From: Hemibagrus wyckioides
Taxonomy: Eukaryota; Chordata; Actinopteri; Siluriformes; Bagridae
NCBI RefSeq assembly: GCF_019097595.1
Contig: NC_080715.1
Location: forward strand, 8,893,073 to 8,957,072
Reading direction: 5' to 3'
Length of the DNA stretch: 64,000 nucleotides
The first letter of the stretch is position 1. Every line of letters begins with the position of its first letter. The translations under genes were made by a program, and so were the position numbers. Shown one piece after another: positions 48,601 through 59,496 of the stretch. Under the pieces are notes generated by a model. The model saw only the letters and a list, made by a program, of their open reading frames with translations. It did not search any database and was not told where the DNA came from.

Positions 48601-49432
48601 ATTGTCATCAAAATGGTGTCATATACCGTCCATGTTACATAATGAACTACTTTTCCATATTCATTTCATTACATAGCGGTGGTTTAAAAAAAGCTCAGTT
48701 TGAGTTCCTTTGGAAGAATTCACACAACTAAACAAATTAAAACTTGATCAGTGGCATTCGCACTGTAGAATCATTCAACTAATAGATCAGCAAAAAAATT
48801 GCTTTTTGACAAAAAATAAATTAAAAAACATCAACAACAGCAACAACAACAACAATAATAATAATAAGGTAAATGGATGAATAAAAATACTACTAATAAT
48901 AATCATCATCATCATCATCATCATTACCTGACTTCTATGATCAGTAAGTTTTATTTAGAAACCTTTATAAAGGAAACACTGTATGGTTCTATGTCAAATT
49001 AAAGGTTCTAACAGAAGGACAAGCTAAAAAAACAAGATTTAAGTAAATTCAAGTTTAAATCTTTCCTTTTTTGAGCTAGTATACATATTTAAAAAATTTT
49101 TTATTGATCTATTATATCATTAAGACTCAAAATCTCTGAACATGTTCCAACACTCACCTTGGTCTTCTGACTGTAATCCTATGCAGAAGAAAACACAAAA
49201 AAATAAAGAATACATTACGATTAAAAATTTATAATTTATATTTAGAATTTTTATATTTCTGCATTGGTGCTTTGCAACAATGTCCATCGTTAAAAATGCT
49301 ATACAAATAAAATTCAAATGAAATGAAATGAGAACAAGTAATAAGAAAATGTAACAGCAAACCTGATGTAAGGCTGCTTGTAAAATAGACAGTGAAGAGA
49401 AAGATGGCCCTCAGGGTCAATTTGTTTTCCAT
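45554..49432 (-). CDS. CD200 receptor-like membrane protein, copy 2, with ITAM-like tail
   Basis: This is a second intact CD200R-like receptor. Minus-strand exons are 49363-49432, 48285-48359, 47687-47998, 47047-47325, 46115-46214, 45795-45825 and 45554-45688. A 21-nt microexon at 49158-49178 is possible between the first two. The sum without the microexon is 1002 nt (333 residues), in phase throughout. The Ig exons are nearly identical to copy 1. The signal peptide (MENKLTLRAIFLFTVYF), transmembrane segment and tail are different. The tail holds VQIYTDL, six residues, then YNTLF, which is the YxxL-x6-YxxL spacing of an ITAM. The second motif, SIYNTL, also fits an ITIM. Further on, IYVNT gives a YxN Grb2-SH2-type site. 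The ligand is probably shared with copy 1. An activating role is inference. The gene lies in duplication unit B. Confidence 0.82.
45795..45825 (-). CDS. copy 2 exon 6: juxtamembrane exon
   Basis: 31 nt between TTTTTAG and CTG|GTAAAA, encoding RKLCCKPNNQL in frame. It is shorter than the copy 1 counterpart but keeps the RKxCC motif. Confidence 0.75.
46115..46214 (-). CDS. copy 2 exon 5: transmembrane segment
   Basis: Acceptor TTTTTTCAG, 100 nt, donor AG|GTAAG. It gives a hydrophobic helix around PIIVYFVLGSIIASLTGLYI, then MRKK as the stop-transfer. There is no basic residue in the helix, so partnering with DAP12 is not indicated. Confidence 0.8.
47047..47325 (-). CDS. copy 2 exon 4: C2-type Ig domain
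   Basis: 279 nt, acceptor CCCCTAG and donor ATAG|GTAAG. It is one codon shorter than copy 1 in the serine run. The AVCEATGKPAASIYW and LICVATA landmarks are intact. Confidence 0.87.
47687..47998 (-). CDS. copy 2 exon 3: V-type Ig domain
   Basis: 312 nt with the same splice sites and phases as copy 1 exon 3. All Ig landmarks are intact. The flanking introns stop resembling copy 1 within tens of bases on both sides. Confidence 0.87.
48285..48359 (-). CDS. copy 2 exon 2: 75-nt linker cassette
   Basis: CCCTTAG acceptor and ACAG|GTAAAA donor, open in phase 1 throughout. It is homologous to copy 1 exon 2 with three extra codons near its start, and it contains one cysteine (TDCQ). Confidence 0.66.
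48831..48924. repeat. (CAA)n, (ATA)n and (ATC)n arrays
   Basis: Several short trinucleotide arrays in copy 2 intron 1. Confidence 0.85.
49158..49178 (-). CDS. copy 2 candidate 21-nt microexon
   Basis: A pyrimidine-rich tract ending TCTGCATAG, 21 open nucleotides (GLQSEDQ in phase 1), and a strong CAAG|GTGAGTG donor. Its length is a multiple of three and its phase fits exons 1 and 2, so inclusion would add seven residues. I see no counterpart in copy 1. Transcript support is needed; it may be a chance pair of splice-like sites. Confidence 0.4.
49249..49330 (+). mobile_element. LINE 3' end relic in copy 2 intron 1
   Basis: GGTGCTTTGCAACAATGTCC... with an AATAAAATTCAAATGAAATG tail. Confidence 0.5.
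49363..49432 (-). CDS. copy 2 exon 1: signal peptide
   Basis: ATG at 49430-49432 and 70 nt ending in phase 1 at TCAG|GTTTGC, the same length and phase as copy 1 exon 1. The hydrophobic core is AIFLFTVYF. Confidence 0.8.
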
Positions 49433-49628
49433 GGCTCAGATAAATGGCTTTACTAACAATGGCGTGTATTCATTTGTTTCTTATTTTGTCTTGATCTGAC
49501 TCTTCTTTTTCACTTCAGTTCAGAGTGCTTGCTGTAATGCAAGGCGACCAACTACCACTATAGAAATGACTTGTTTGACTTTGTCTTGCCTCCTCCTTCC
49601 TCTGATGTCTTAACAAACCGCAACAATG

Positions 49629-49631
<3 letters not shown>

Positions 49632-49703
<72 letters not shown>
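49632..49703. repeat. (TA)n microsatellite
   Basis: It follows CAACAATGTATG. Unit A lacks the array at the matching place (about 33850). Confidence 0.95.
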
Positions 49704-49706
<3 letters not shown>

Positions 49707-50340
49707 AGTTTTACAAAATAAACAAAAATAATAATAGTGATAATAATTAAAAAGTTGTGTGTAAATACTGAGGTTAGGTTTGCTTCTACTTGGTCTATTA
49801 AAATATGTTTTGCTGTAATTGCCAGTGTTATTAAGTGATGCTAATAAAGCTTTATTCAAATATTATTGAGTTAATAAATACAGTATTGATTGATAATGAC
49901 AATAGTTATCTGTATATTGTCAAGGATACATACTGATAGGTTGACAGTTATTTACATTATCATATAATGACCTAAGTTTACGTAAACCTTTGCGTGCATT
50001 TTTTCCTATATTGAATACGCCTTCATGTTCTTAGTCACAGGAAACAGATTTTCTTAGTAAACAGGAACTCTGAGAAACTTTGTTTTCTGCTTTGAGAATC
50101 ATTTCTGCAGAAGATTCATTTTTATGCTCTGCATCTGGCTGAGAACTTTCAAGGAAACACCAGATACCCTTCAAACCACAAAGCCACAATGTGAGTCACT
50201 TTTATCATTTCTGTTTTGCATAAATACAAGCAACTCTGATGTTTATAACAGCAGCATGCAACTTTTTGGATACCAGGTCATTCCTTCTCAATTGAGCCAA
50301 TACATTTGTAATTTATTTTTTAATTTTCTTATTTTAAATT

Positions 50341-50347
50341 AATTAAT

Positions 50348-50399
<52 letters not shown>

Positions 50400-50461
50400 T
50401 TTTATTTTTATTTTATTTTATTTTATTTTATTTGTTTGTTTGTTTGTTTGTTTGTTTGTTT
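50341..50461. repeat. (TTTA)n(TTTTA)n(TTTG)n microsatellite
   Basis: Compound array of three related units. Confidence 0.92.
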
Positions 50462-51352
50462 TCAAGGTAATAAAGATAATATGGTAATGGGCAAAATCCA
50501 GGTATGTGTAAAAAGTCCTGTGCAAACTGGAGAGTAAAGTGCATAGTGTACAGTTTGTAGTACAGTTCAGGACAGAGAATAATGTACATTTATTTATTTA
50601 TGTATTTATTTGTTTATTTATTGGGTGATTAGTTCTATTAAAATGGAAATTTTAATTCTACAGCTGTTTATGGAAACCTCAATATCTTGATTCATAAAAA
50701 AAACTTATCTATATAAATATATATAACTGAAGTCTTGACAACTATAAACAAAATGTATTGTTTGCCATGACACAAAGATGTATCTCATATTTCAACCAAG
50801 TGAAATTAAAAGGAAAAGATCAGATGGTTAAAAAAAGAACAGTCAAGCAACCGACTATTTCAACCGACAAAATCAACTCAAGATATTTAGGAACCTTCAT
50901 TAGTTCACAAAACAATGTTCAACTTCTCGAAACTGTGATGAGACTGAAATTCAAACCCCTAGTTATAAGCCCCAGAAAGCCAGTATGCCCCAGATACTAT
51001 TTCTGTTCCTGATACTGTGCTTGCTCTAGAAACTCTTTTCACTTTACATAAGCTAATGCCTAATAGTTTTGTCTTGTATAATTATTTTAGGTTCGCATTT
51101 GGTTCATTACACAATGTCATGCTCTATTATTTTACCTAAATCGTAACCCCTGGCTAATTCATTCTGCAGAAAATACAAATTTTTTGTATAAATAAACTGC
51201 AGTATCATCAGCTGTTTCATTCTAATATTATTTTCAATTCTATATTATTTAATATGGGTGGTGTTCTTTAATATTTTCTGCAAATACAACATATAAAATC
51301 TAGCAATTTAAGCTATCCAATTCCTGTAAACAGCTGATCTTTTTCAGCCTTC

Positions 51353-51619
51353 TGCCAGAGGCAGAAGGTGTAGAATCCATATGCAGTTTATTCAAAAAAC
51401 CAGAAAACAGAATCATAAACGGGAAAACGAGGCAGTGGTCAAAAATACCGGAAAGCAAAATGAAGCAAACAAAACCGAAACACAGCGAGCAGAATCAGAG
51501 TTGAAAGGGAAAGCAAGGTCAAGCACGGAAAGCAATATCAGAGGTAGGCAATAATCGAAAAAAAAAGAAAAACTCAATGGCAACGTAACGCTTAGTATGC
51601 GACCCGGAAGTGATACTAA
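51353..51619 (-). repeat. gypsy 3' LTR, first segment
   Basis: This matches 59077-59376 of the 5' LTR until the LINE insertion junction near 51619. Confidence 0.78.
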
Positions 51620-53505
51620 ATTCAAATTCAAATTTTATTGGTCACATACATAATCGTACACAGTATGATATGCAGTGAAATGCTTACACGACTGTTTTGA
51701 CCCTTGAAAAAGGAAAAGGAATAAGGACAGAACAAATGACAAGGATAAAATATAAAAATATAAAATATAAGAATACAAATTATACTAAAAATACGAAATA
51801 GAAAATAGAAAAATGACAAGTTCACAGTAGGTAAAAAATAAAATAGAATAAAAGTAGATATTAATAATAATAAATATAAATAAAGTAAGGTATGGTATAT
51901 ATGTATATAGAATATGTACAGGTATATGTATATATGTAAAATTGTATAAAGTGAAGGGTGTAGTGTGCAATAATGTCCAAGATGCAGACAGCAGCAGTAC
52001 GGGGTGGTCATGAAGTGGAATAAGGTGATGAGGTGATCAGAGCAATGGTATTGTCCATCTTTAAAGTGCAGATGTGCAAAAGTCCTCTTTTAAAAGTCTT
52101 GTAAACGGGAGCAGACTATGCAACATGTATGTTTGTGTTTGTATTGTGTCTTGAAATGTGCAAATGTGCAGATGTACATTTGTGTGTTTATTGTGTGTCT
52201 TGTAATGTGCAAATGTCCGGTGTGGTTGGTTGGAGTTCCAACATGTGTGTAGGAGCATAGTAGGTCTAATCAGTTGAGTCCTATGTGAGTTTCTGATTGA
52301 GAGACCATATAGCCTGCAGGAAGAAGCTTCTGCTCAGTCTCAGTGTTGGTCTTCAGGGAGCGGAAGCGCTTCCCTGACCTCAACAGTGAGAAAAGTCCAT
52401 TGTTGGGGTGGCTGAGGTCCTTCACGATCTTCCTGTCCTTGGTCCAGCACTGCTTTTTGTAGATCGAGTGCAGATCAGGGAGCTTGGTACAGATGATGCA
52501 CTCAGCTGATCGCACCACCCTCTGAAGAGCTCATCTGTCCTGCATAGTGCTGTTCCCGAACCAGGTGGTGATGTTTCCCGTCAGGATGCTCTCTGTGGTG
52601 CAGGAATATAAGTTCCTTAGCAACTTAGCAGGCAGTCTAAAGTCTCTTAAGCATCTGAGGTGGAAGAGACACTGTCGGGCCTTCTTCACCATGGTCTTGA
52701 TGTGACAGGACCATGACAGTTCCTGCATGATGTGAACACCGATGTATCTGAAGCTGTGCACTCTCTCCACTGGGCTGTTGATGATCACAGGGGTCTGGTA
52801 GTTCCTCTCCTGCTTTTTGCTGAAGTCCACTATCAGCTCTTTAGTCTTGCTGACATGAAGGTGGAGGTTGTTCCTCTGGAATCAGTCCTCCAGAGTCTTA
52901 ATCTCCTCCAGGTAGGCCATCTCATTGTTGTCGGAGATCAATCCGACCACAACGGTTTCATCAGCAAACTTGATAATGTTGGTGGAGTTGGTAGCGGCCA
53001 TGCAGTCATACGTGCACAAAGAGTACAGCAGGGGGCTTAGAACACAAACCTGGGGGGCTCCAGTGCTGAGGGTGAGTGAGACTGAGACATGTCTGGCCAT
53101 CCTTAATGCCTGTGGTGTACCAGTTAGGAAATTAGAGATCCACTGACAAAGAGATGGGCTGAGTCCCAGGTGCTCCAGCTTGGTGGTGAGTGTGGAGGGG
53201 ATTATAGTGTTAAATGCTGAACTGTAGTCAACAAACAGCATTCTAACATAATTCTCCTTCCTAGTGTCCAGGTGAGTGAGTGATGTGTGAAGGAGGTGAG
53301 AAATGGCATCGTCGGTTGAGCGGTTTGGGTGGTAGGCGAACTGTAATGGATCAAATGTGTCTGGTAGTGAAGCGATGATGAAGTCTCTGACCAGCAGTTG
53401 AAAGCACTTCATCACTACTGAGGTCAGGGCTACAAGGTGATAGTCATTGAGGGAAGCAGGATGGGGTTTCTTCGGGACAGGAACAATGATGGACTCTTTG
53501 ATGGA
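51620..53505 (-). mobile_element. 5'-truncated LINE inside the gypsy 3' LTR
   Basis: Reverse transcriptase frames at 52882-53415 (FADYH-type [25 protein letters not shown] in place of FADD) and 52531-52830. The 3' end at about 51620-51650 is the AATTCAAATTCAAATTTTATTGG tail type (given here as a 3' UTR/tandem tail). It is nested, so younger than the gypsy insertion. Confidence 0.75.
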
Positions 53506-53632
53506 CTATGCGACCTATGGTGTGTGCAAGCAGCTTAAATGTCCATCAGAAACCCGCTGCGGGAACCATGTGATGCTTCAAAACTCGGGTGAGGGCTCCC
53601 TCTGGTCTTCAGTGACAGAATGAGATGTGACA
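53506..53632 (-). repeat. gypsy 3' LTR, second segment
   Basis: It resumes the LTR match at GCGACCTATGG and ends in TGTGACA. ACTA flanks both sides of the LINE and is a possible target duplication. Confidence 0.78.
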
Positions 53633-53645
53633 GAGCCCCCCCCAG
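53633..53645 (-). other. gypsy polypurine tract
   Basis: On the minus strand, CTGGGGGGGGCTC lies directly against the 3' LTR, where plus-strand DNA synthesis is primed. Confidence 0.65.
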
Positions 53646-54530
53646 AAACACCTCCCGGTGTTCTTCTTCGTGGACAGCCCCAAGCACGAGGAGCCGGCCT
53701 GTGGGGGTGTGTCTGATGAAACTCTTCTATCAGTGTGGGGTCTAGAATGTCTGTTGCATTTACCCAGGAGTGTTCCTCGGGGCCGTAGCCCTCCCAGTCT
53801 ACTAAATATTGGAGGTGGTTTCTTACTCACCTGGAATTCAGAAGAGCCCATACCTGGTATGCGGGTGCTCCATCCACGTCCAGTTGGGGGGGTTTGGGGT
53901 TCGAGGACTGGCCGGTCAGTCTGGGGTGGTTCATGCACTGGTTTAAGAAGTGAGACATGGAATGTGGGGGAGATGCAGTAGGTTGGAGGGAGCCGTACAC
54001 AGGACACAGGGTTAACCTGGCGGATGATTTCGAACGGCCCAATGAACTGTGGACTGAGCTTACGGCACGGGAGTTGGAGCTTCAAGTTCCTGGTTGAGAG
54101 CCAGACCCACTGTCCTAACTGGTAAGCAGGGTGCGGACGGCGACACCAGTCTGCTTGGAGTCTCTGATGTCGAACCACCCTCTGCAGCTGCATGTGGGCT
54201 TGTTCCCAAATCTCCTGACTATGCCTGGCCCAGTCATCCACTGTGGGGACATCAGAGGGTTCCTCCGACCAATGGAACAAGGGTGGTTGGTAGCCCAAGA
54301 TGCATCGGAAGGGCGTGAGGCCAGTGGAGGAATGCGTCAGGGAGTTCTGGGTGTATTCCGCCCAGGGCGGGAACTCACTCCACCTGTGTTGCTCTCCGCT
54401 GCAGTATGTCCGAAGAAACCGCTCTATTTCTTGATTCAGCCACAGCTTGGCCGTTAGACTGAGGGTGGTAACCTGAACTTAAGCTCGCATTAATCCCCAA
54501 TTTACCACAGAAGGCCCACCAGACATAACT
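53646..54530 (-). pseudogene. gypsy integrase C-terminal region
   Basis: The frame from 54298 encodes the linker and C-terminal domain ([13 protein letters not shown] and [12 protein letters not shown] motifs, then FHVSLLKP). It is cut off from the rest of the integrase by a LINE at about 54535-55366. Confidence 0.78.
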
Positions 54531-54534
54531 GCAA

Positions 54535-55366
54535 AGCTAACAGCATTGTGGCTGACCCCACACACCCCTCACACACACTCTTCACCCTCCTGCCATCTGG
54601 AAAGAGGTACCGGAGCATTCGGGCCCTCACAACCAGACTGTGTAACAGTTTCTTTCCTCAAGCCATCAGGCTCCTCAACACCCAGGACTGAACTGTTCTA
54701 CAGTCTCTCTCTCACACACACACACTCTCACTCAGGACTGAACTGTTCTACACTCTCTCACACACACACACACTCAGGACTGAACTGTATATTAACTCTC
54801 TGTCTCTCTCACACACAGATACACACACTCTCTCTTGACTGTGTGGACGCATACACACACACACATAATTTATATTGTTCATTACTTACTGCACTACCTC
54901 TACGTGTCATCCGCTGCTATAGTCATATTTATGTTTATTTCTATTTGCACTACCTCAACCGCTGCTGTGTATTTTTGCACAATATTTTTGCACAATACTT
55001 TTTTTTTATTTTTTACATCATTTCACTTTATCTATTTTATTTCACTTACATTCCAGTACACATGTTCTTTTATTTCTTTTTGGCGCTAAGTGTCCTGTGT
55101 TCTTTATTGTATTTATTGTCTTTTTGCACTGTCTTGTCTATGCTCTGTTTGCACCTAGCTGCACACTGTGCACTTTACGTGGCTAAGACAAACTTCTGTC
55201 CTAGCTCTGTGGTGTTGTTTGTTGTTTTGTGTTGAACTTGTTGTTGTATGTTTATGTAGCACCAGGTCCTGGAGAAACGTTGTTTCATTTCACTATGTAC
55301 TGCGCCAGCTATATGTGGTTGAAATGACAATAAAGCTTCTTGAATCTTGAATGAATCTTGAATCTG
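54535..55366 (+). mobile_element. LINE 3' fragment inside gypsy integrase (opposite strand)
   Basis: It starts within the reverse transcriptase C-terminus (HPSHTLFTLLPSGKRYRSI) and ends with the 3' tail repeat GAATCTT. It is the same family as the element at 29622-31495. Confidence 0.78.
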
Positions 55367-55369
55367 GGA

Positions 55370-55900
55370 GCCCCGGTTAGGAGACTATGTCCTCAGGGAG
55401 CCCATAGTTCCTGAACACGTGGTGGAACAGGATGGTGGCTGTCTCCAGGGCTGTTGGTAGCCCCTTAAGCGGGATGAGTTTTCAGGCCTTGGAGAACTGG
55501 TCAATGGTGACCATTACCATGGTAAATCCATGAGAATTGGGTAAATCCATGAGGAAGTCTATAACAATGTGAGACCAGGGTTGCTGTGGTATGGGGAGTG
55601 GTTCTGAGAGTCCTTCAGGGAGTTGGCAGCTAGATCATAACTGGGCACATGTGGGGCAGGACCTCACATACCTTTCCACATCCTGGGCTATGGAGGGCCA
55701 CCAGAATCGTTGCTGGACCAGGCATGCAGTTCTGTGTATGCCGGGGTGTCCATTGCTGGGAGACTCATGGGTCCACTGTATGACTTGAAGGTGGAGGAAT
55801 GTGGGTACGTAGAGTTTCATGGGTGGACAGGTGGTGGGAGGCTGTTCCTCCGTGTTGGCTCTCTGAATTTCCTCCACCAAATTTCACTGAATGGGCCCCA
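55370..55900 (-). pseudogene. gypsy integrase N-terminal zinc finger and core relic
   Basis: The HPGIHRT ... CPTCAQ residues of the HHCC zinc finger are recognisable at 55640-55800. The core that follows is fragmented. Confidence 0.7.
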
Positions 55901-55961
55901 GGACCACCGATGATGGTAGTATAGGTTCAGGTTGCTGGAGTGCATTAGTAGAGTCTAGTAG

Positions 55962-56500
55962 TCATGATGATGTGTCTGCCTTCCCATTCTTGGACCCGGG
56001 GCGATAAGTGAAGGAAAAATGGAACCTGGTGAAGAAGAGAGCCCATCGGGCTTGGCGGGGATTTAGGCGCTTAGCTCCATAGAGGTACTCTAGGTTCCGG
56101 TGGTCTGTGAGAACGAGGACGACGAGCTCCCTCGAGCCAGTGACGCCACTCCTCCAGTGCCGCTTTAATGGAGAGAAGCTCACGATTCCCTACCTCATAG
56201 TTCACCTCTGCCGGGGTGAGCTTCTTCGAGAAGAAGCGTGGAGGGTGGAGCTTACCCATGCCGCTCTGATGCTGGGATAGTACAGCCCCAATGCCCGAGC
56301 TGGAAGTGTCCACCTCCACCACGAACGGGAGCTCTGGGTCGGGCTGGCAGAGGATGGGGGGGGTCGTGAAGCTATGTTTGAGTTTAGCAAATGCTTCACG
56401 CGCCAACTTGGACCGTGAAAGTCTCTTGGGTTTACCTCTCAGTAGGGAAGTGAGTGGGCCCGCAATAGTACTGTAGTTTCTGATGAACCGGCAGTAGAAA
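55962..56500 (-). pseudogene. gypsy RNase H domain
   Basis: Frames contain [37 protein letters not shown] and, after a frameshift, [11 protein letters not shown], which are RNase H landmarks. A frameshift separates the two halves. Confidence 0.78.
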
Positions 56501-56633
56501 TTGGCGAAACCCAGAAATCACTGGAGCTCCTTGACGGTGGCGGGTGAGAGAACATATTCCAGGAATGTGAGAGTCTTGCAATGAAATTCACGTTTCTCTA
56601 GTTTAGCATAGAGGTCGTGTTGTCTGAGACAGA

Positions 56634-57255
56634 TTAGCACGGCACATGGTGTATGTGGTCCTCCCTGGACTTGGAGTAAATGAGAATGTTGTTGATGTAT
56701 GCTAAGACGAACCGATTGAGCATATCTCTGAATACCTCATTTATCAAAGACTGAAAGACAGCAGGAGCATTAGTTGGTCCATAGGGCATGACTAAATATT
56801 CATAGTGACCTCTGGATGTAACGCCGTTTTCCACTCGTCGCCCCAAATCCAATTTGGAATGTTGGCCCTTCGTAGCTGTTCCAAAGCCACAGACACCAAG
56901 GGGAGAGGATACAGGTAACGTATAATTATGGCATTCAGTCCTCTGTAGTCAATGCAGGGTCTCAGTCTGCCATCATTTTTCTCCACGAAGAAAAATCCTG
57001 CTTCTGCCGGGGAAGTAGAGGGGTGGATATATCCAGCTGAGAGTGCCTCCTCAATGTAGTCTTCCATGGCTTTAATCTCGGGGAGGGAGAGAGGGTACAC
57101 TTGGATCTTGGGTGGCATAGCATTGGGGAAGAGCTCTATGGCACAGTCCCAGGGACAATGAGGAGGAAGGTGAGTAGCTCTTTCTTTACTTAATACCTCC
57201 TGTAGGTCATTGTATTCCCTGTGAAGGGTGACAGACGTGCTGGTCTCAGGGCTCT
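56634..57255 (-). pseudogene. gypsy reverse transcriptase, catalytic YIDD changed to YINN
   Basis: The fingers and palm are recognisable: [21 protein letters not shown] and [18 protein letters not shown]. The catalytic box reads [10 protein letters not shown], so both aspartates are asparagine. Both changes fit CpG decay (CGACGAC to CAACAAC on the coding strand). Confidence 0.82.
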
Positions 57256-57260
57256 CGAAG

Positions 57261-57350
<90 letters not shown>
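57261..57350. repeat. (GATA)n microsatellite
   Basis: 3' tail of the LINE inserted in gypsy. Confidence 0.93.
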
Positions 57351-58005
57351 ATTAGATGACAAAACAAGATAAGTAATGTGCAAAACAAGTGTTTAAGGTT
57401 ACAGACCTAGCTGATGTGCAAAAACTGTTATGTGCAAAAACTGCGTGTTTATGAGTCCTGTTCAAATCTCAGTTTATTGAGAGTTCTGTATAAACCGGAG
57501 TGTGTTATGTGTAGTGTGTGTTTTATTGTACAATCCAGGACAGAAAGAAGAGCAGTGTCAGCACTGACTTTTCCCACCCCGTGTGGAATTAAAGAGTCGC
57601 ATGGCATGGGGGAGGAACAACCTCCTCAGTCTGTCAATGGAGCAGGGCAGTGACAGCAACCTGTCACTGAAGCTGCTTTTTTGTCTGGAGATGATGTTGT
57701 ACAGTGGATGCAGTGGATTGTCCATGATGGACAGGAGCCTGCTTAGCACCCTCCTCTCTGCCACTGATGTCAGGCTGTCCAGTTCTGAGCCAACATTCGA
57801 GCCCTCCTTCCTCACCAGCTTGTCCAGACGTGAGGCGTCCTTCTTCTTTATGCTGCCTCCCCAGCACACTGCCGCATAGAAGAATGCACTCGCCACAACA
57901 GTCTGATAGAACATCTGCAGCAGCTTTTTGCAGATGTTGAAGGAAGCCAGCCTTCTTAGGAAGTACAGCCGGATGATAGGGTGGCTGATAGGCAGAACTT
58001 CAGAC
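57261..58005 (-). mobile_element. LINE 3' fragment between gypsy protease and RT, with (GATA)n tail
   Basis: The frame at 57558-58007 is a LINE C-terminal region (FLRRLASFNICKKLL, DNPLHPLYNII, RLRRLFLPHAMRLFN). The 3' UTR runs into a 90-bp (GATA)n array exactly at the junction with gypsy, so the microsatellite is the element's tail. Confidence 0.75.
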
Positions 58006-59060
58006 AATGTGGTGACCAGCAGGTTATTTCCTTACCTCTCCAGGAGATGTGGGGATCATGTAGCTGTAGCCAGAGTAGCCCCAAGATGATAGGGTTAGCG
58101 GGGGAGCTGATGATGTAGGACAAGAGCTTTTCCTTGTAAAAAAGTCCCACGGTGAGCTCCAATGGCATAGTGTGGCGGTAGAGGAATCCCTCTCCGATAG
58201 GCTGGTTGTTGACAGCCGTCACTTGTAGAGGTGGGGTGCACAGAACAGTGGGTAGATGGAGCTTCTCCACGAGCCTGCTGTCAATAATGTTGACGGCCGC
58301 CTCAGAATCTACTAACGCTGACAGAGAAACATGGTCATGAGCATGGCTCAACACAACAGGTACAGAAACGCTGGAATGAGGAACATGGATTCCCACCTGA
58401 GATTTGGAGGGCCGCTCAGGACAGCGGTAGACCTGGTGTCCTGGGTTGCCGCAGTAGTAGCACAGTTGCTGCTCAGTACGATGACGACACTCCTCCTCCG
58501 AAACTTGTGCGCTCCCGAGCTGCATGGGTTCAACAGTGTCTTCTCTGGGGGTGGAGAACTCCGTAGAGTGGCGAGGCTGATAGTGGGCATGCACGGACGT
58601 CGGGTGTTGGTGCCTAAGGTTGTCTAGGCGGATGGCGGAACTGATGTAGCTGGACAAAGTGGTATTAGGATCATGGCAGGATAGCTCTGCTTGGAGGGCT
58701 GGAGAAGGCCTTCCCAGAACACAGCAAGTAGCGCAATGTCGTTCCATCCCGATTGCGCCGTGAGGGTACGGAATTTTATGGCATAATTAGCAGCCGTGTC
58801 AGAGCCCTGGCGTAATTCCTAAAGCTGCACAGAGATGTCCTTCCCACCCGCCAGGTACTCGAAAACCTCCCGAATTAAACCAGCAAAGTACGTGAAGGAG
58901 GTCTGGACCTGAGGATCCACAACCCAAACTGCCGAAGCCCAATCTAAAGCCTTTCCAGTTAATAATGATAATAAGAAAGTGCACCTGGAAGAATCTGCAG
59001 ATAATTTCACCCTGGCAAAGTAACGCAGCCTGGTAATCTGCTGGATTCATCACTGGCGTA
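58006..59060 (-). pseudogene. gypsy gag and protease
   Basis: This contains gag capsid remnants ([12 protein letters not shown]), a CCHC knuckle CYYCGNPGHQVYRC, and a retropepsin-like ALVDSEAAVNIID in which the expected DSG triad reads DSE. A frameshift separates capsid from the knuckle. Confidence 0.8.
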
Positions 59061-59076
59061 GTATCCTGTAATGATC

Positions 59077-59496
59077 TGCAGAATGAAGGCAGAATGTGTA
59101 GTATCCATATGCAGTTTATTCAAAAAAACGGAAAACAAAATCATAAACGGGAAAACGAGGCAGTGGTCAAAAATACCGGAAAGCAAAACGAAGCAAACAA
59201 AACCAAAACACAGCGAGCAGAATCAGAGTCGAAAAGGAAAGCAAGGTCAAGCACGGAAAGCAATATCAGAGGTAGGCAATAATCAGAAGTCCAAAAAACA
59301 AACAAACAAGGTCATAAACGGAAAAACTCAATGGCAACGTAATGCTTAGTATGCAACCCGGAAGTGATACTACACGACCTATGGTATGTGCAAGCAGCTT
59401 AAATGTCCATCAGAAACCTGGGGCGGGAACCATGTGATGCTTCAAAACTCAGGCGAGGGCTCCCTCTGGTGTTCAGTGACAGAATGAGACATGACA
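59077..59496 (-). repeat. gypsy 5' LTR
   Basis: About 420 bp, aligning to the split 3' LTR with scattered substitutions and a few short indels. The divergence shows the insertion is not recent. Confidence 0.8.

Larger units (their letters stand above)
49433..51347. other. upstream region of copy 2
   Basis: Two microsatellites. 50830-51110 matches unit A 34460-34790. No gene seen. Confidence 0.55.
51353..59496 (-). mobile_element. Ty3/gypsy LTR retrotransposon with three nested LINE insertions
   Basis: Both outer ends are TG...CA, flanked by a 5-bp duplication CCTTC (51348-51352 and 59497-59501). The 5' LTR is about 59077-59496. The 3' LTR is 51353 to about 51619 plus about 53506-53632, split by a LINE. 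Internal minus-strand order is gag with a CCHC knuckle, protease, reverse transcriptase, RNase H, integrase zinc finger, integrase C-terminus, polypurine tract. All domains carry damage. The unoccupied target is visible in unit A near 35056-35066. I could not identify a convincing primer-binding site. Confidence 0.88.

Noticed and set aside
54835..55235. Long ORF (197-229 codons) through LINE 3' UTRs here and at 29811-30404
   Set aside because: After the short reverse transcriptase end the frame runs through CA-rich, T-rich untranslated DNA; the only supported coding part is the RT C-terminus.
59040..59080. Primer-binding site next to the gypsy 5' LTR
   Set aside because: The bases following the LTR (GATCATTACAGG on the minus strand) do not start with TGG and match no tRNA end that I recognise.
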